From assembly GCA_027493875.1 (NCBI GenBank), contig JAOSJX010000028.1, positions 186,001 through 250,000 of the forward strand: a stretch of 64,000 bases of DNA, read 5' to 3'. The position numbers and the translations under genes were made by a program. Under the pieces are notes generated by a model. It was given only the letters and a program-made list of their open reading frames with translations. It was not told the origin of the DNA and made no database searches. This document shows, one piece after another, positions 51,271 through 62,156 of the stretch. Numbering within the stretch: the first letter of the stretch is position 1; each line of letters begins with the position of its first letter. Source of the DNA: Deltaproteobacteria bacterium (GTDB lineage Bacteria; Lernaellota; Lernaellaia; JACKCT01).

Positions 51271-52869
51271 ATGCGTTGTTTCCCTTGGCTGCTTGCGGCG
51301 GCCGTTTTGATGTCCTTGGCGCTTGCGGCCGCCTGCTCGGGCGGCGACGATGACGACGATCATTCCAACGAAACCGATTTTCCGGACGACGATGACGTCG
51401 ACGACGACGTGATTGACGATGATACGGACGACGACGTCGACGACGACACGGAAGACGGCACGGACGACGACACCGGCGACGACGACACCGGCGACGACGA
51501 CACCGAACCGCTCCCCGACGATTACGTCGCGCCGTGGCCGCAGACGAATATCGAAAGCCATCCCTATGACGAAACGCCCGCCGCCGGGCCGCTTCGCGGC
51601 AAGGCGCGGGAATACGACCAATGGCACCGGGATAACGCGCAGCCGGATTACGGCGGCAACGTGCACGCGTATTTCACGGACGCGACCTACCAGACGATCC
51701 TCAACTATCACGGCTTCGGCGACAGCTGCGAATGGACCGGCACCTACGCCGGCGCTCAGGCGATGCGTTACCACGCCACCGGTGATCCGGTCGCCAAAGA
51801 CAACGTCATCCGCATGATCGACGCGCTCATCGGCTATCTGTACGTCACCGACACCCCCGGTTTCATTGCGCGCTATTGGGCGCCGCAAACGTCGTTGATT
51901 TACGGCGGCGACGCGTGGTGCGACGCGCGCGACCGCTGCCACCACGTGGAGAGCGGCGAATACAACGGCGATTTCTGGTACGGCGAAACGAGCCGCGATA
52001 TGTACACCGGCTGGTTCTTCGGCATGGCGATGGCCTACGATCTCGTGGACGACGACGCGATGCGCGCGAAAATCCGCACGGCCGTCTCCGACGTCCTCGA
52101 CGCGCTCATCGATCACCAGTGGTGGATCATCGACGAAGGCGGCGAGCCCACCGACGCCGCGCCGCAGGTCCTCGCGCCGTTTCAACTGGCGTGGACGCTC
52201 ATCGGCTACCACATCACCGGCAACGAGGATTACGCGGACGCCATGCGCCGTTGGCTGCGCGACGAGAGCCACTGGATGATGCGACTGCAATGCATCTCGA
52301 TCATGAACCGCTACGCGCAGTATTTCGGCAACAACCTTTCGCACGTCAACTGGTTCAACATCCTGCGTTTGGGGAAGGTGTATTTCAGCCCGGAGGACAA
52401 CGCGTTTTTTCAGGAGGTCTTCGACACGCAGGTCCACGGATTCACGCGTCTGTCGCACAACCCGTGGTTCACCGGCATTTACATGAGCACGGATCTCTAC
52501 ACGCCGGCGAAGGACGACGCGTTTCTGGATCAACTGACGGAAGATTTGACCGATTTCCGCGACCCGCCGCTCTACGAGTATCATCTCGACGCGCGGACGG
52601 GCTGGACGCCCGATCCGTTGTCGGTATTCCTTCACGACCTGCAAACGCAGTATCCCTGGCTCATCGACATCATGGGCACGTGGGACGTGCAGGCCCGCGA
52701 TCCCTTTCCGGTCGACGAACAATGCCCCGCGGGTTTCATGTTCCAATGGAATCCCTTCCAGGTAGAAGCCTGCGGCACGGAAGATTTGACGAAGGTGCAT
52801 TCCGGACACGACTACCTTGCCGCTTATTGGATGGCGTCCTATTTGGGATACGTCACGAAAGACATGTAA
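51271..52869 (+). CDS. Asp-linker lipoprotein of unknown family, first of a tandem pair
   Basis: 532 residues, intact. Signal and lipobox (ALAAA-C), then about 55 residues almost entirely Asp and Thr, then a domain of about 450 residues rich in Trp, Tyr and His: YGGNVHAYF, YHGFGDSCEWTGTYAGAQAM, SRDMYTGWFFGMAMAYDLV, QLAWTLIGYHITG, RLSHNPWFTGIYMSTDLYTP. Regular helical segments with conserved aromatic turns suggest an alpha-alpha barrel as in six-hairpin glycosidases or polysaccharide lyases, but I cannot name a family. Close to the next gene along its full length. Confidence 0.85.
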   Translation: MRCFPWLLAAAVLMSLALAAACSGGDDDDDHSNETDFPDDDDVDDDVIDDDTDDDVDDDTEDGTDDDTGDDDTGDDDTEPLPDDYVAPWPQTNIESHPYDETPAAGPLRGKAREYDQWHRDNAQPDYGGNVHAYFTDATYQTILNYHGFGDSCEWTGTYAGAQAMRYHATGDPVAKDNVIRMIDALIGYLYVTDTPGFIARYWAPQTSLIYGGDAWCDARDRCHHVESGEYNGDFWYGETSRDMYTGWFFGMAMAYDLVDDDAMRAKIRTAVSDVLDALIDHQWWIIDEGGEPTDAAPQVLAPFQLAWTLIGYHITGNEDYADAMRRWLRDESHWMMRLQCISIMNRYAQYFGNNLSHVNWFNILRLGKVYFSPEDNAFFQEVFDTQVHGFTRLSHNPWFTGIYMSTDLYTPAKDDAFLDQLTEDLTDFRDPPLYEYHLDARTGWTPDPLSVFLHDLQTQYPWLIDIMGTWDVQARDPFPVDEQCPAGFMFQWNPFQVEACGTEDLTKVHSGHDYLAAYWMASYLGYVTKDM

Positions 52870-52938
52870 GAAGACCAACTTGGTAATCGCCGCGGCATCA
52901 TTTATGCTGTCGGGACAATCGGTTTGGGGAGTTTCGCA

Positions 52939-54532
52939 ATGACGATTCGCTGGATGACGATGGCTTCCATGATTATGGCTCTCGGCGCGTTCGCGGCTTG
53001 CGGATGCGGCGACGACGATGACGACGACGCCGGCGGCGACGACGATACGTCGGACGACGATGGGGACGACGACGACACGGAGCCGGGCGACGACGACGTT
53101 GACGACGATGACGTGGACGATGACGTCGACGACGACACGGGTGACGACGATACGGGCCCGCCGCCCGACGACTATCTCGCCCCGTGGCCGCAGAGCAATA
53201 TTGAGAGCCACCCGTACGACGAATCGCCGACCGCCGGCGACATCCGCATGAAGGCCGAGGCGTATAACGAGTGGATCGAAGACAACTATCTGCCCGACTA
53301 CGGCGGCCACGTGCACGTCAAATACACCGACGACACGCTCACCACGCCGCTCTATTACCACGGCTTCGGCGACAGCGGCATGTGGACCGGCGTTTTCGGC
53401 GCCACGCAGGCGATGCGCTATCACGCCACCGGCAGCCTCACGGCGAAGGAAAACGCCATCCGCATGATCTACGCGCTGATCAATAACGTTCACGTCACCG
53501 GCAGGCCGGGGTTCACGGCGCGGTACCGCGCCCCGAAAACGTCGCTCATCTACTCCTATTATGGGGGCGACGCGTGGTGCGACGGCGACGAAAACTGCCA
53601 CCACATCGAATCCGGCGAATACGCCGGCGATTTCTGGATCGGCAACACGAGCCGCGACATGTACATCGGCTGGTACTTTCGGCATGGCCATGGTTTACGA
53701 CCTGATCGACGACGACGAGTTGCGCCAGGACATTCGTGACATCGTCATCGACCTGACGGACGGCCTCATCGACAATTACTGGTGGATCGTCGACGTGGAC
53801 GGACACCCCACGACCAAAGGCCCGAATATTCTCCCGCCGATGCGTCTCACGTGGTCGCTCATCGCGTACCACATCACCGGCGAGGAGCGGTTCGGCGACA
53901 TCGTCCGCAAATGGCTGCGTGACGAACACCGGCAGGAATTGACGACCGCCAGCATCACCTTCTTCAACCACTACGCCGACTACTACGGCAACAATCTGGC
54001 GCATACGAATTGGTACAATCTGTTGCGGCTTGGGAAGGTCTACTTCAGCCCCGAAGACTACGCCTTCTTCCTCGACCTTTTCGACACTGAGGTGCACACG
54101 TTCACGCGCTTGTCCCACAACCCGTGGTTCAACGGCTTTTTCACGAGCACGGATCTCTACACGCCGACCAAGGACGACCCCTTTCAGGATCAGCTCATCG
54201 AGGATCTCGACACTTTTCAGGATCCTCCGATGCGCTTCTATTTCCTCCCGGCGAGAACGGGCTGGGATCCGGACCCGGTTTCGGTGATTCTTTACAATCT
54301 GATGCAGCAGTATCCGTGGCTCGAGGTGCTCGCGGGAGGCTCGTGGAAAATCATCGCGGACGAGCCGTTCCCGGTCGACCAGCAGTGTTCCGCGGGATTC
54401 ATGTTCCAATGGAATCCCTATGACGTGGACGATTGCGGAACGGACGATCCGTCCAACACGCATTCCGGTCACGATTTTCTTGCGGCCTACTGGCTCGGAA
54501 CCTATCTCGGGTTCGTCACGAAAGATATGTAA
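52939..54532 (+). CDS. Asp-linker lipoprotein of unknown family, second of the pair; one frameshift
   Basis: Paralogue of the upstream gene with the same plan: lipobox (GAFAA-C), Asp/Thr linker of about 50 residues, and the same domain (APWPQSNIESHPYDE, YHGFGDSGMWTGVFGATQAM, RLGKVYFSPEDYAFF, FPVDQQCSAGFMFQWNPY), ending GFVTKDM as against GYVTKDM. One extra T near 53680 breaks the frame. ATG 52939 is chosen (GGGGAG upstream). A strong terminator follows, so the two genes form a unit. Confidence 0.83.
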
Positions 54533-54564
54533 GAAAGAAACACGTTTCCGAAAACGTAACGATC

Positions 54565-54597
54565 ACGGCGGCCGAAAACGGGCCGCCGTTTTCTTTG
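54565..54597 (+). terminator. Rho-independent terminator
   Basis: Nine-base stem ACGGCGGCC / GGCCGCCGT with a GAAAACG loop, followed by TTTCTTT. It lies 33 bases after the lipoprotein gene. The rest of the gap to 54834 shows no gene. Confidence 0.88.
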
Positions 54598-54834
54598 GCC
54601 GGTCCGCGCCGCGGGCGAGATGCCTGAATTCCGGGCGAAAATGTCCGGTCTGAAAAATCCGCCGCTCACCGGACGCGATGGCACGTTGATTGCGACGAAG
54701 CAGAGTCGTTATTGCGACGGCAGGCGTCGCAGACAAGTAACCGGACAACCCACAATCCATCGTCCGTTCATCGATCCGGCCCGGGGCGGGGAACCCCGGG
54801 CCGCACCATTGGCGGACCCGCGAAATCGCCGGCG

Positions 54835-56046
54835 TCAAAATTCGATGATGAATTCGTCGGGATCGGAATCTTCGTCCGCGCCGGCCCCCGCGGCGGCCTT
54901 GGCGCATCGGAATCCGAGCTGGTTGCTCGACGCCGTGGGCCCTGCGCGGAAACGCGCGGACGCGCGCATGTCGGCCGAGCCGCTGGGCCACGCGCCGCCG
55001 CGATAGACGCGTTCGGAACCCGTCGCCGGACCCGGCGGGTCGCTGCCCGGCGACGAACCGTAATAGTCGTTTTTGTACCAGTCGTTCACCCATTCGAACA
55101 CGTTGCCGTACATGTCGAAAAGGCCGAAACCGTTCGCGTCCAACAGCGCGGCCTCGTGCGTCGTGGAGGTCGCGTTATCGCTCCACCACGCGATGTCGTT
55201 CAAACAAAACTGAGTGCCGCCGCATCCGAACTTCACGTTGGTGCCGCCGCGCGCGGCGTATTCCCACTCGGCTTCGGTCGGCAGCCGCCCGCCTACGGCG
55301 TCGCAGAAATCGTCCGCGTCCTCCCAGGTCACTTTTTCGACGGGGCATTTCCGGACACGGTGTGAAATGGCTGGGGTTCGGCCCCATTTCCTTGATCCAT
55401 TGCTCCTGCGTGATTTCCGTTTTGGCGATCTGAAAGGCGCTGATCGTCACGTTATGCGACGGTTTCTCGTCGTTGTTGCATTCAAGATCGAGTGCAACGC
55501 ATCCCATGTTGAACGAACCGGCGGAAATCGAAATCCATTCGATCTCGGTAATGGTCGTGCTCGTTGTGGAAGTTGTCGTCGTCACCGTGGTCGTCGTCGA
55601 CGTGGCGCCGGTCGTCGTCGTCCCGCCCGTGGTGGTTGTGGTCGCTCCCGTGGTCGTCGTGGTGCCGGCGGTCGTGGTGGTAGTGGAGGAACCGCCCGTG
55701 GTGGTCGTGGTCGCTCCCGTGGTCGTCGTGGTGCCGGCGGTCGTCGTTGTGGTGGACGAGCCGGCGGTCGTGGTCGTCGTTGTTCCGGGCTGCGTGCTCG
55801 TCGTGCTCTGCGTCGAACTGGTCGTGGTCCCCCGGTTTGCGTGGTCGTCGTCGCTTCCGGCTGCGTGGTGGAGCCGTCCGGATTTGTCGTGGTCGTCGTG
55901 GTCACGACGCCGGATTTGTCGTCGTCGAAATCCTTATCCTCGAAGCTGGGGCACGCGAAACACCCGACGAGCAGGGCGAGAAAGGCCGCGCACGCCAGAA
56001 CGGGCGCGGTGAAAAGCCGGGCCGAAGACCGTGGACAGGTGGCCAT
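54835..56046 (-). CDS. SUMF1-fold (FGE-sulfatase-like) lipoprotein with Thr-rich linker, two frameshifts
   Basis: Lipoprotein: signal with ALLVG-C, short acidic stretch, then about 95 residues of Thr-rich repeats, then a C-terminal SUMF1/FGE domain: SAGSFNMGC, EITQEQWIKEMG, PVEKVTWEDADDFCDAVGG, RLPTEAEWEYAARGG, FGLFDMYGNVFEWVNDWY, SNQLGFRC. The two active-site cysteines of true formylglycine-generating enzymes are not seen (PSGSADMRASAR stands at that place), so it is probably not a sulfatase activator. Breaks lie near 55835 and 55350. Restored length is about 403 residues. Confidence 0.85.
55624..55761. repeat. 69-bp tandem repeat coding the Thr-rich linker
   Basis: A 69-bp unit beginning CGCCCGTGGTGG occurs at 55624 and again at 55693, nearly identical, giving two 23-residue copies of a T5-A-G-T5-G-A-T5-G-G-S-S pattern on the minus strand. 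It keeps the reading frame. Confidence 0.85.
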
Positions 56047-56060
56047 GACGGCTCCCTCCG

Positions 56061-56850
56061 TCAGAAGAATTCCATCCGGACGAGCACCGTGGGGGTCGGA
56101 CCCGGCGACACCAGGAGACGCGGGCCGGAACGGCTCGCGAACATGCCGGCGTCGTCCATCAGCAGATACGCGCCGATCCCGCCGGCGACGACCGCCACGC
56201 CCGCGGTCACGGCGGACACCGTCTGCAGGGTCATCCCCTGCTCCTTCAAGCGGTTTGCGCGGTCCTCGTCCTTATCTTCCGCATTATACTTGGCCGCGGT
56301 GTCCCCAAAGCATGGCATAGGTCACCCCGGAGACGATCAGCGACGCCCCGCCCACGCCGACCAACGACCACCCGACCGTCCGTTTCGTGTGGTCCCTTTC
56401 CTGACGGACCGGCTCCTCGGCGACGGCCTCCGGTTCGGGCTCCGGTTCCGGTTCGGGCGCCGCCTCCGGCTCGGCGACGGGGATCGGCTCCAGCGGGCGC
56501 TGCGCCTCGAACTCCGCTTTCGCCTCCTCGAAGACGGCCAGCACCTTCGGAGACGTCGTGATCGGGTCGAAGCTCATCGCCGGATCGAGCTTCAGCGCCT
56601 CGACGAATTGCCCTTTCGCGCGGGTGGTGTCGCCGAACGCGATGTGCGTCATGCCGAGATAGCGCCGGCACTCCACGATCTGCGCGGTGGAATAGCCCTC
56701 CTGCAAAAGCGCTTCGTTCAGCGTCTTGAGGGCCACGTCGTAATGCGACGCGCGATAGGCCTCGATCCCTTCGGACAGCGGATCGGCCGCGGCCGGAACC
56801 GCCGCGGCGAGAGCCGTCAAGATGATCACGATGGCCGCGCGTCGACGCAT
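56061..56850 (-). CDS. Periplasmic TPR-like protein with C-terminal membrane helices, one frameshift
   Basis: About 262 residues. Signal peptide (VIILTALAAAVPAAA), then TPR-type helices (LSEGIEAYRASHYDVALKTL, GMTHIAFGDTTRAKGQFVEAL), a motif DPAMSFDPITTSPKV common in such proteins, a Pro/Glu repeat (EPEPEPEPE), and two hydrophobic segments (VGVGGASLIVSGVTYAM and AVTAGVAVVAGGIGAYLL). An extra G near 56302 breaks the frame. It follows the kinase gene on the same strand and may work with it. Confidence 0.75.
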
Positions 56851-56859
56851 GCGTTTCCT

Positions 56860-58805
56860 CTACGGTTGGCTGAAATCGGCGCTCACGTTCGACGTCTTGC
56901 CGGACTGAGCGTTGACGTACGTTTCTTTTTGCTTGCCCAGCGCCGTGTTGACAAGCCGGACCGAGTGCGTGCCGGGCTTGATTTGTTGACTCGTGTAAGG
57001 CGTGACACCCACCTTGTTGCCGTCGATCCACACGTCGGCATACGGTACCGCGCTGACCATCAGCGTCGCGAAATAGCGCGCCGAGGCGTTCGCCGTCCCC
57101 CCGGCTTTATCGTCACGGGAACCGTTTTGGTAAAGCCCAACGCCGCGTTTTCGAAACGAACCGTCCGTTTTCCGGCGTCGAGTTCATACGACGAGATCGG
57201 CGTCTGGCCGATGTTCGCCCCGTCCACGTAAACCTCGCAGCCCACGTCGGCGCCGACCGACAGAAAGCCGCGGCCCTGCGCGAGATGCAGTTTGACGGTT
57301 TCCGGGGCCGCCTCCGCCGCGTCGAGCGACACCGATTTCGTCACGTATCCCGGCGCGCTCGCCTTGAACGTCACTTTTTTCCCGACGTCCACGGTCAGCG
57401 GCGTCAGGTTGGAGGCGGCGCCGAGGCTTTCGCCGTCCAGGTACACGGTCGCGTTTTTCGGAACGACGTCGAGCGTCACGGTTTTAACCGGCAAGGGTGT
57501 CGGTTCGGGGACGGGCGTCGCCGCGGGCTCCGGAGGAACCGCCGCGACCGCCGGCGCGGGGGCCTCCTTGGTTGACGGAACGCGCCGGCTGAGTGTCAGC
57601 GCGGCGGCGACGGCCACGACAACGATCACCGTGGCGACGACCGCGACGATGCGCGCGGGCGAATGTTGGAAAGACTTGGCCAGGCGCAGAAAGGCCGAAT
57701 CGGAAAGCGGTTCGGTGTCCGTCGTCTCGGGCGCGGCGCTTTCAGCGGCCGCTTCGCGCTCGAAGATCTCGGTTTCTCCCGTCGCCGCCCCGCCGCCGAG
57801 CAGCCGCGCGGCGCGGGCCAGCGGCGCCTCCGTGATACCGCTCGGTTCTTGCTCCTCGCCCGTCATCTGATCGGTTTCGAAGCGGATGCGGAACCGGTCG
57901 AAAAGATAGGTGGAGAGCGCGAACGCGTCGGCGTTCGGCCACAGTTCCGGCCGAAGCGCGTCCAGCAGCGCGTTCATCTCCCGCGTGTCCTGAAAACGAT
58001 CGTCGCGCTTGTGCGCCATGGCGCGCTTGATGAGGTCGCAAACCGCCGGGGGAGGCGCGGAGCGATCTTTTCCGGCGGGTCGTATTCGCCGTGGCGGATT
58101 TTATCCATGATGCGAAACTGAACCGTGTCGGCGAACGGCTTCACGCCCGTTACCGCTTCGTACAACACCACGCCGAGGGCGAAGATGTCGGATCGGTGAT
58201 CGAATTTCTCGCCGAGGATCGCCTCCGGCGGCATGTAATGGAGTTTGCCCTTGATGACGCCGGTTTGCGTCAGGTGCTCCTGAACATCGGAACGGACGAG
58301 CCCGAAATCCGTGATCTTCACCTCGCCTTCGCGGGAGAGCAGAATGTTGTTCGGGTCGAGATCGCGGTGGACGATATTGAGCGGGGTTCCGTCCATCGCT
58401 TTTTTTTCGGCGCGCGTAATCGAGGCCGGAACCGATGCGCGACAGAATATGAAGCGCCAGATCGTGCGGAAACGCCTCGCGCCGCTCCACGCACCGGCCG
58501 AGGACATCGGCGAAACTGACGCCGTCCACGTATTCCATCACGAGAAACAGCGCCCCGTCTTCAACGCCGAAATCGTAAACCTGCACGATGTTGGAATGCG
58601 TGAGTTGGGCGACGATGCGCGCCTCGTGAGTAAACATCGAGACGATTTCCGGCGTTTGGGCCAAGTGCGGCAGAATCATTTTAAGGGCGACGATCTTGGA
58701 AAAATTCGCCATGCCCTCGTGCCGCGCGAGGTACACCTCGCCCATCCCGCCCACGCCGAGGCGCCTGAGAATCCGATATTTTCCGGCGATGACGCGGCCG
58801 ATCAT
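56860..58805 (-). CDS. Membrane Ser/Thr protein kinase with PEGA domains, three frameshifts
   Basis: Hanks-type kinase: GVGGMGEVYLA (P-loop), VALKMI (Lys), HSNIVQVYDFG, VHRDLDPNNILL (catalytic loop), KITDFGLVRS (DFG) and YMPPEAILGEKFDHRSDIFA. After the kinase come an acidic linker, one membrane helix (IVAVVATVIVVVAVAAALTL) and three PEGA beta domains outside the membrane (NATVYLDGESLG, CEVYVDGANIGQT, ADVWIDGNKVG). Breaks lie near 58405, 58050 and 57105. Restored length is about 648 residues. The kinase is likely cytoplasmic with a periplasmic sensor made of PEGA domains. Confidence 0.9.
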
Positions 58806-58890
58806 TGGGCCGTTTGTCCCGCGCGTAGGCGCCCACCCCGTTGTTCTTTCATCAAATCGAGCATACGGAACTTAATTCAAAGCCGTCAAT

Positions 58891-60025
58891 TCAACGTAAG
58901 AGATAAGCAACGGCAAGACCGACGTAGTTGGCGACCGCCAGACCGACGAGCGAGGCGCCGAGGCCCGTTGCGAGCGCGCCGCGGCTCCGGAGCACGGCCG
59001 CCATCGGCGCGATGAACGGCGGGCCGAACACCGTCGCGGTCGACGTGATGAGCGTCGTTTCCGTGTCGATCTTCAAGGCGCGGGCGAGAATGAAGTGAAG
59101 GGCGAGCGCGACGTAAAGGACAAACGCGTTGAACAGCATCACGGATCGGCCCTCCTGGAAACGTCCCCGAGAGATCCACGGTCATGCCGAGCGCAACGCA
59201 GAACACGAGAAGAAGATAGTGCCCCGCCTCGCCCGTTCCGCGAATCGCGCGAATACGCGGGACAGCGGAAAACGCGAGCCCGCCGGTGGTTACGACAAGG
59301 ACCCCCGGCGCGGTCGACAAGCGCCCGGTGAGCATCCAGGCCGCCGCCGCGCCCGCCGCCCCGATCGCCGCGGCCAACGCCACCGCGCCGACCAAGGCGG
59401 GTTTGGGCACGCGGCCGAGCGCGGCCCCGTCCTGGGCGTCGTGTCCGAACGGCGGCGTTTCCGTCATGGCGGCCGTGCGTTCTCCGAGCCAACGCGCCAC
59501 GATGCGCGGCCCGACGGTGATGAGAAACAACCAATACGGCGCGCAGAGAATAATGTCGGAGGCGTTGGCCAGCAGAAACGTTTCGCGCTTCACGTCGAGC
59601 GCCACCCCGACGGCCCCCATATTCGCCGTGCCGCCGATATAGACCGCGGAAAACATCCCCGCGAGCTTCCACGGCTCGTCGATGCGGTGGTCGGAAATCA
59701 GGGCGGCGACGGCCGCCGACACGACCACCGCCGCGATCGCCGTCAACAGCGACAACGACGCCTTTGTCGTGGATTTGAGCCAGCCGCGAAAATCGAGCGA
59801 AAAAAGGAGAAGCGGAACGGCGAGCAGGATCGTCGTCTTGGAAACGTGGTCGGCGATCTCCCCGTCGACGCAGTCACCCGCGAAATTCCGGACCGCCGCG
59901 CCCGCGACGTAGCAGACGACCACGAATCCCAATTGCCTGAGGCCGCGCGACCGCTTTGCGAGCCACATGACGGCGAGAGGAGCGCCGAACGTGACGATCA
60001 ACGTGCAAAGGACCGGCGGCAGCAT
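58891..60025 (-). CDS. DUF819 family membrane protein, one frameshift
   Basis: About 379 residues with ten or so membrane segments. Landmarks of the DUF819 family: LLLFSLDFRGWLK, FSAVYIGGTANMGAVGVAL, FVVC-type opening, and after the break near 59150 AFVLYVALALHFILARAL, TSTATVFGPPFIAP and VGLAVANYVGLAVAYLL. The family's substrate is unknown; it may be a transporter. ATG 60025 lies just after the upstream gene's stop (TTGA overlap), so the two genes are coupled. Confidence 0.88.
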
Positions 60026-60027
60026 CG

Positions 60028-60941
60028 TCAATCCCGTTCGGAGCGCCCGCGCGCGGCGACCAAACGCACGGCTTCAGCGATTTCACCGGGAACTTCCTCC
60101 TGGAGAAAATGACCCGCGCGCGTTTCCGTCACCGGAGCGTCGGGTAGGAGACGCTTGATCCGCCCCAGCGCGCGCCCGAGAACGGGATCGCGCGTTCCCC
60201 AGACGACCGCCGACGGGCACGTCAACGACGCGACGAATTCCCCGCACCGCGTCAAACCGGAAACCGACGGATGCGCTGGGGAATCCGGCACCATCCGCGC
60301 CGTGCCGAGCGGCGCGGCGTTGTTGGCCAGTCCGCGAAGCGGATACTTGTAGGCGCGCGCGACGTCGCCGCGAATACTCTTTTTATCGCCCTGCACTTTA
60401 TGGAGCGCGTTCTGCGGAAAACCGAAAACACGAAAAGCGAGATCGGAAATGATCGGCGCGTTGGCGAATTTGTGAAACGGGGTGGGTCGAAACCCCTCGC
60501 GCGGCGCGTCCAGAACGGTGTTGAGAACAACGAGCCCCGAAGGCTTTAGTCCCGCCTCGACCGCACCGAGGACGCCGATCGGCCCGCCCCAGTCCTGAAC
60601 GACGAGCAGCGGATCGTTCAATTCGAGCGCCCGCAGCAGACCGCCCATCCAGCGGGCGTGATGATCGAGCGTGTGCGCGGACATCGGCGGCCGCGAGGAA
60701 AATCCCAGCCCCACCAGGTCCGGGATGATCAGCCGAAACGGCTCGCCTTTGAGTTTCTCCGCGACTTTCCGCCAGAGCATGCCCCACGTGGGATTGCCGT
60801 GGAAAAGCAGAACCGGCCGCCCCCCCCCTGCTCCATCACGTGCATATCATAGCCCTCGAAACGCATGACGTAGCGCTCGAAAGGCACGAGTTGGTCGATC
60901 CATCCCGGCAGGGACGGCGGATTGATACGCGTCCACGACAT
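60028..60941 (-). CDS. Alpha/beta hydrolase of haloalkane-dehalogenase type, one frameshift
   Basis: About 304 residues. The corrected frame gives PVLLFHGNPTWGMLWRKV (oxyanion motif), VQDWGGPIG with Asp as nucleophile as in haloalkane dehalogenases, VVWGTRDPVLG (acid) and TRAGHFLQEE (His). The break is in a nine-C run (nine G on the coding strand) near 60820-60828. The Asp nucleophile argues for C-halogen or epoxide-type chemistry, but the halide-binding Trp pair was not fully checked. It lies upstream of the DUF819 gene. Confidence 0.83.
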
Positions 60942-61094
60942 GGCGTCATTATTGTGCGTTCATGCGGCCCATGCAACGGCCCCGCGGGACGCGGGCGCCG
61001 CGGGCCCGATCATCGCGTCGCCCGGTGGCCATCGGGCGGATTCGTTGTTACGGTTGTCCCGCGTTGCGCGTATTCCCGGAAAAGGGAGGTCGGC

Positions 61095-62086
61095 ATGCTG
61101 ATTAAAAAGTCCCCGGCTGGCAGCTTCCGGAGCGGCTCGCCATCAGCGAAGAGAAATATTGGAACCGCCGGAAAATCCTGAAAGCCATGGGGCTTGGGAC
61201 CATTGCGACGGTCGGCGCGGGCCCCATCGCCGCGTGCGTCGACGAGGAAGATCTCAAGGAAGACAAACCTAAAATCTTCACCCCGGATTATTCCGACGAC
61301 ATTGAGGATCAGTACCCCGCGGAACGCAATCCGGCCTTTGCCGACGTGCCGGACCGCGAGGTCACGCCCGAGGACATTGCGGCGCACTACAACAATTTCT
61401 ATGAATTCGGCACCGACAAAACCAAAGTCTGGGAAAACGCCCAGACGCTCGTGACCGATCCGTGGACGGTAAAGGTCACGGGGCTCGTCCACAATCCCAT
61501 CACGCTCGACCTCGACGACATCCATTTGAAGTTCCCGCTCGAGGAACGCATGTACCGCCACCGATGCGTCGAGGCGTGGTCGATGGTCATGCCGTGGACG
61601 GGTTTTCGCATGCGCGATCTGCTCGATTTCGTGCAGCCGATGCAAAGCGCCAAATACGTCCGTTTCGTCTCGTTTTTCCGTCCCTCGGAGGCCGTCGGCC
61701 AGCGCGAACTGACGAATTACGATTGGCCGTACTACGAAGCGCTCACCATCCGGGAGGCGGCGAACGAGTTGACGCTGATGGGCACCGGGATTTTCGGACA
61801 CATCAATCCCACGCAGCACGGCGCGCCGATCCGCATCCACACGCCGTGGAAATACGGATACAAGAGCATCAAGTCGATCGTCACCATCGAATTCGTGGAG
61901 GAACAGCCCGAAACCTTCTGGCACCACCAGTGGGCCGAGGCCTACGACTTCGTCTCCAACGTCGATCCGTCCAAGCCGCATCCCAACTGGTCGCAAGCGA
62001 CCGAGCGGGACATCGGCACCGACGAGGAAATTCCCACGCTCAAGTACAACGGCTACGGCGAGTGGGTGGCCGATCTCTACGAGTAG
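61095..62086 (+). CDS. msrP: MsrP-like periplasmic methionine-sulfoxide reductase, molybdopterin subunit; one frameshift
   Basis: Tat-exported molybdoenzyme that repairs oxidised periplasmic proteins. The Tat motif WNRRKILKAMGLG is followed by a hydrophobic stretch and A-C. Then DKTKVWENAQTLVTDPWTV, RMYRHRCVEAWSMVMPW (the Cys binds molybdenum), FRPSEAVGQ, NGAPIR-type QHGAPIRIHTPWKYGYKSIK and the C-terminal GYGEWVADLY. One missing G near 61112 separates the first residues. GGGAGG precedes the ATG. The heme partner MsrQ is not seen nearby. Confidence 0.92.
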
Positions 62087-62156
62087 CGTTTCTCAAAAAC
62101 CCCACATCGATGTCGCGGGTTGACCGACGGGGACGTGTGCGGTCAAATCCGCGCCC

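Noticed and set aside
51235-53691. Long open frame of 818 residues on the minus strand
   Set aside because: It is the antisense shadow of the two Asp-linker lipoproteins. GAC-rich coding DNA gives long Val-rich open frames on the other strand, and no motif is seen.
54598-54834. Possible small gene between the terminator and the SUMF1-fold gene
   Set aside because: Open frames there have no ribosome site, no recognisable motif and extend into other genes in the wrong frame.
59129-60112. Plus-strand open frame opposite the DUF819 gene
   Set aside because: Arg-rich low-complexity product with no motif, opposite a clear membrane protein.
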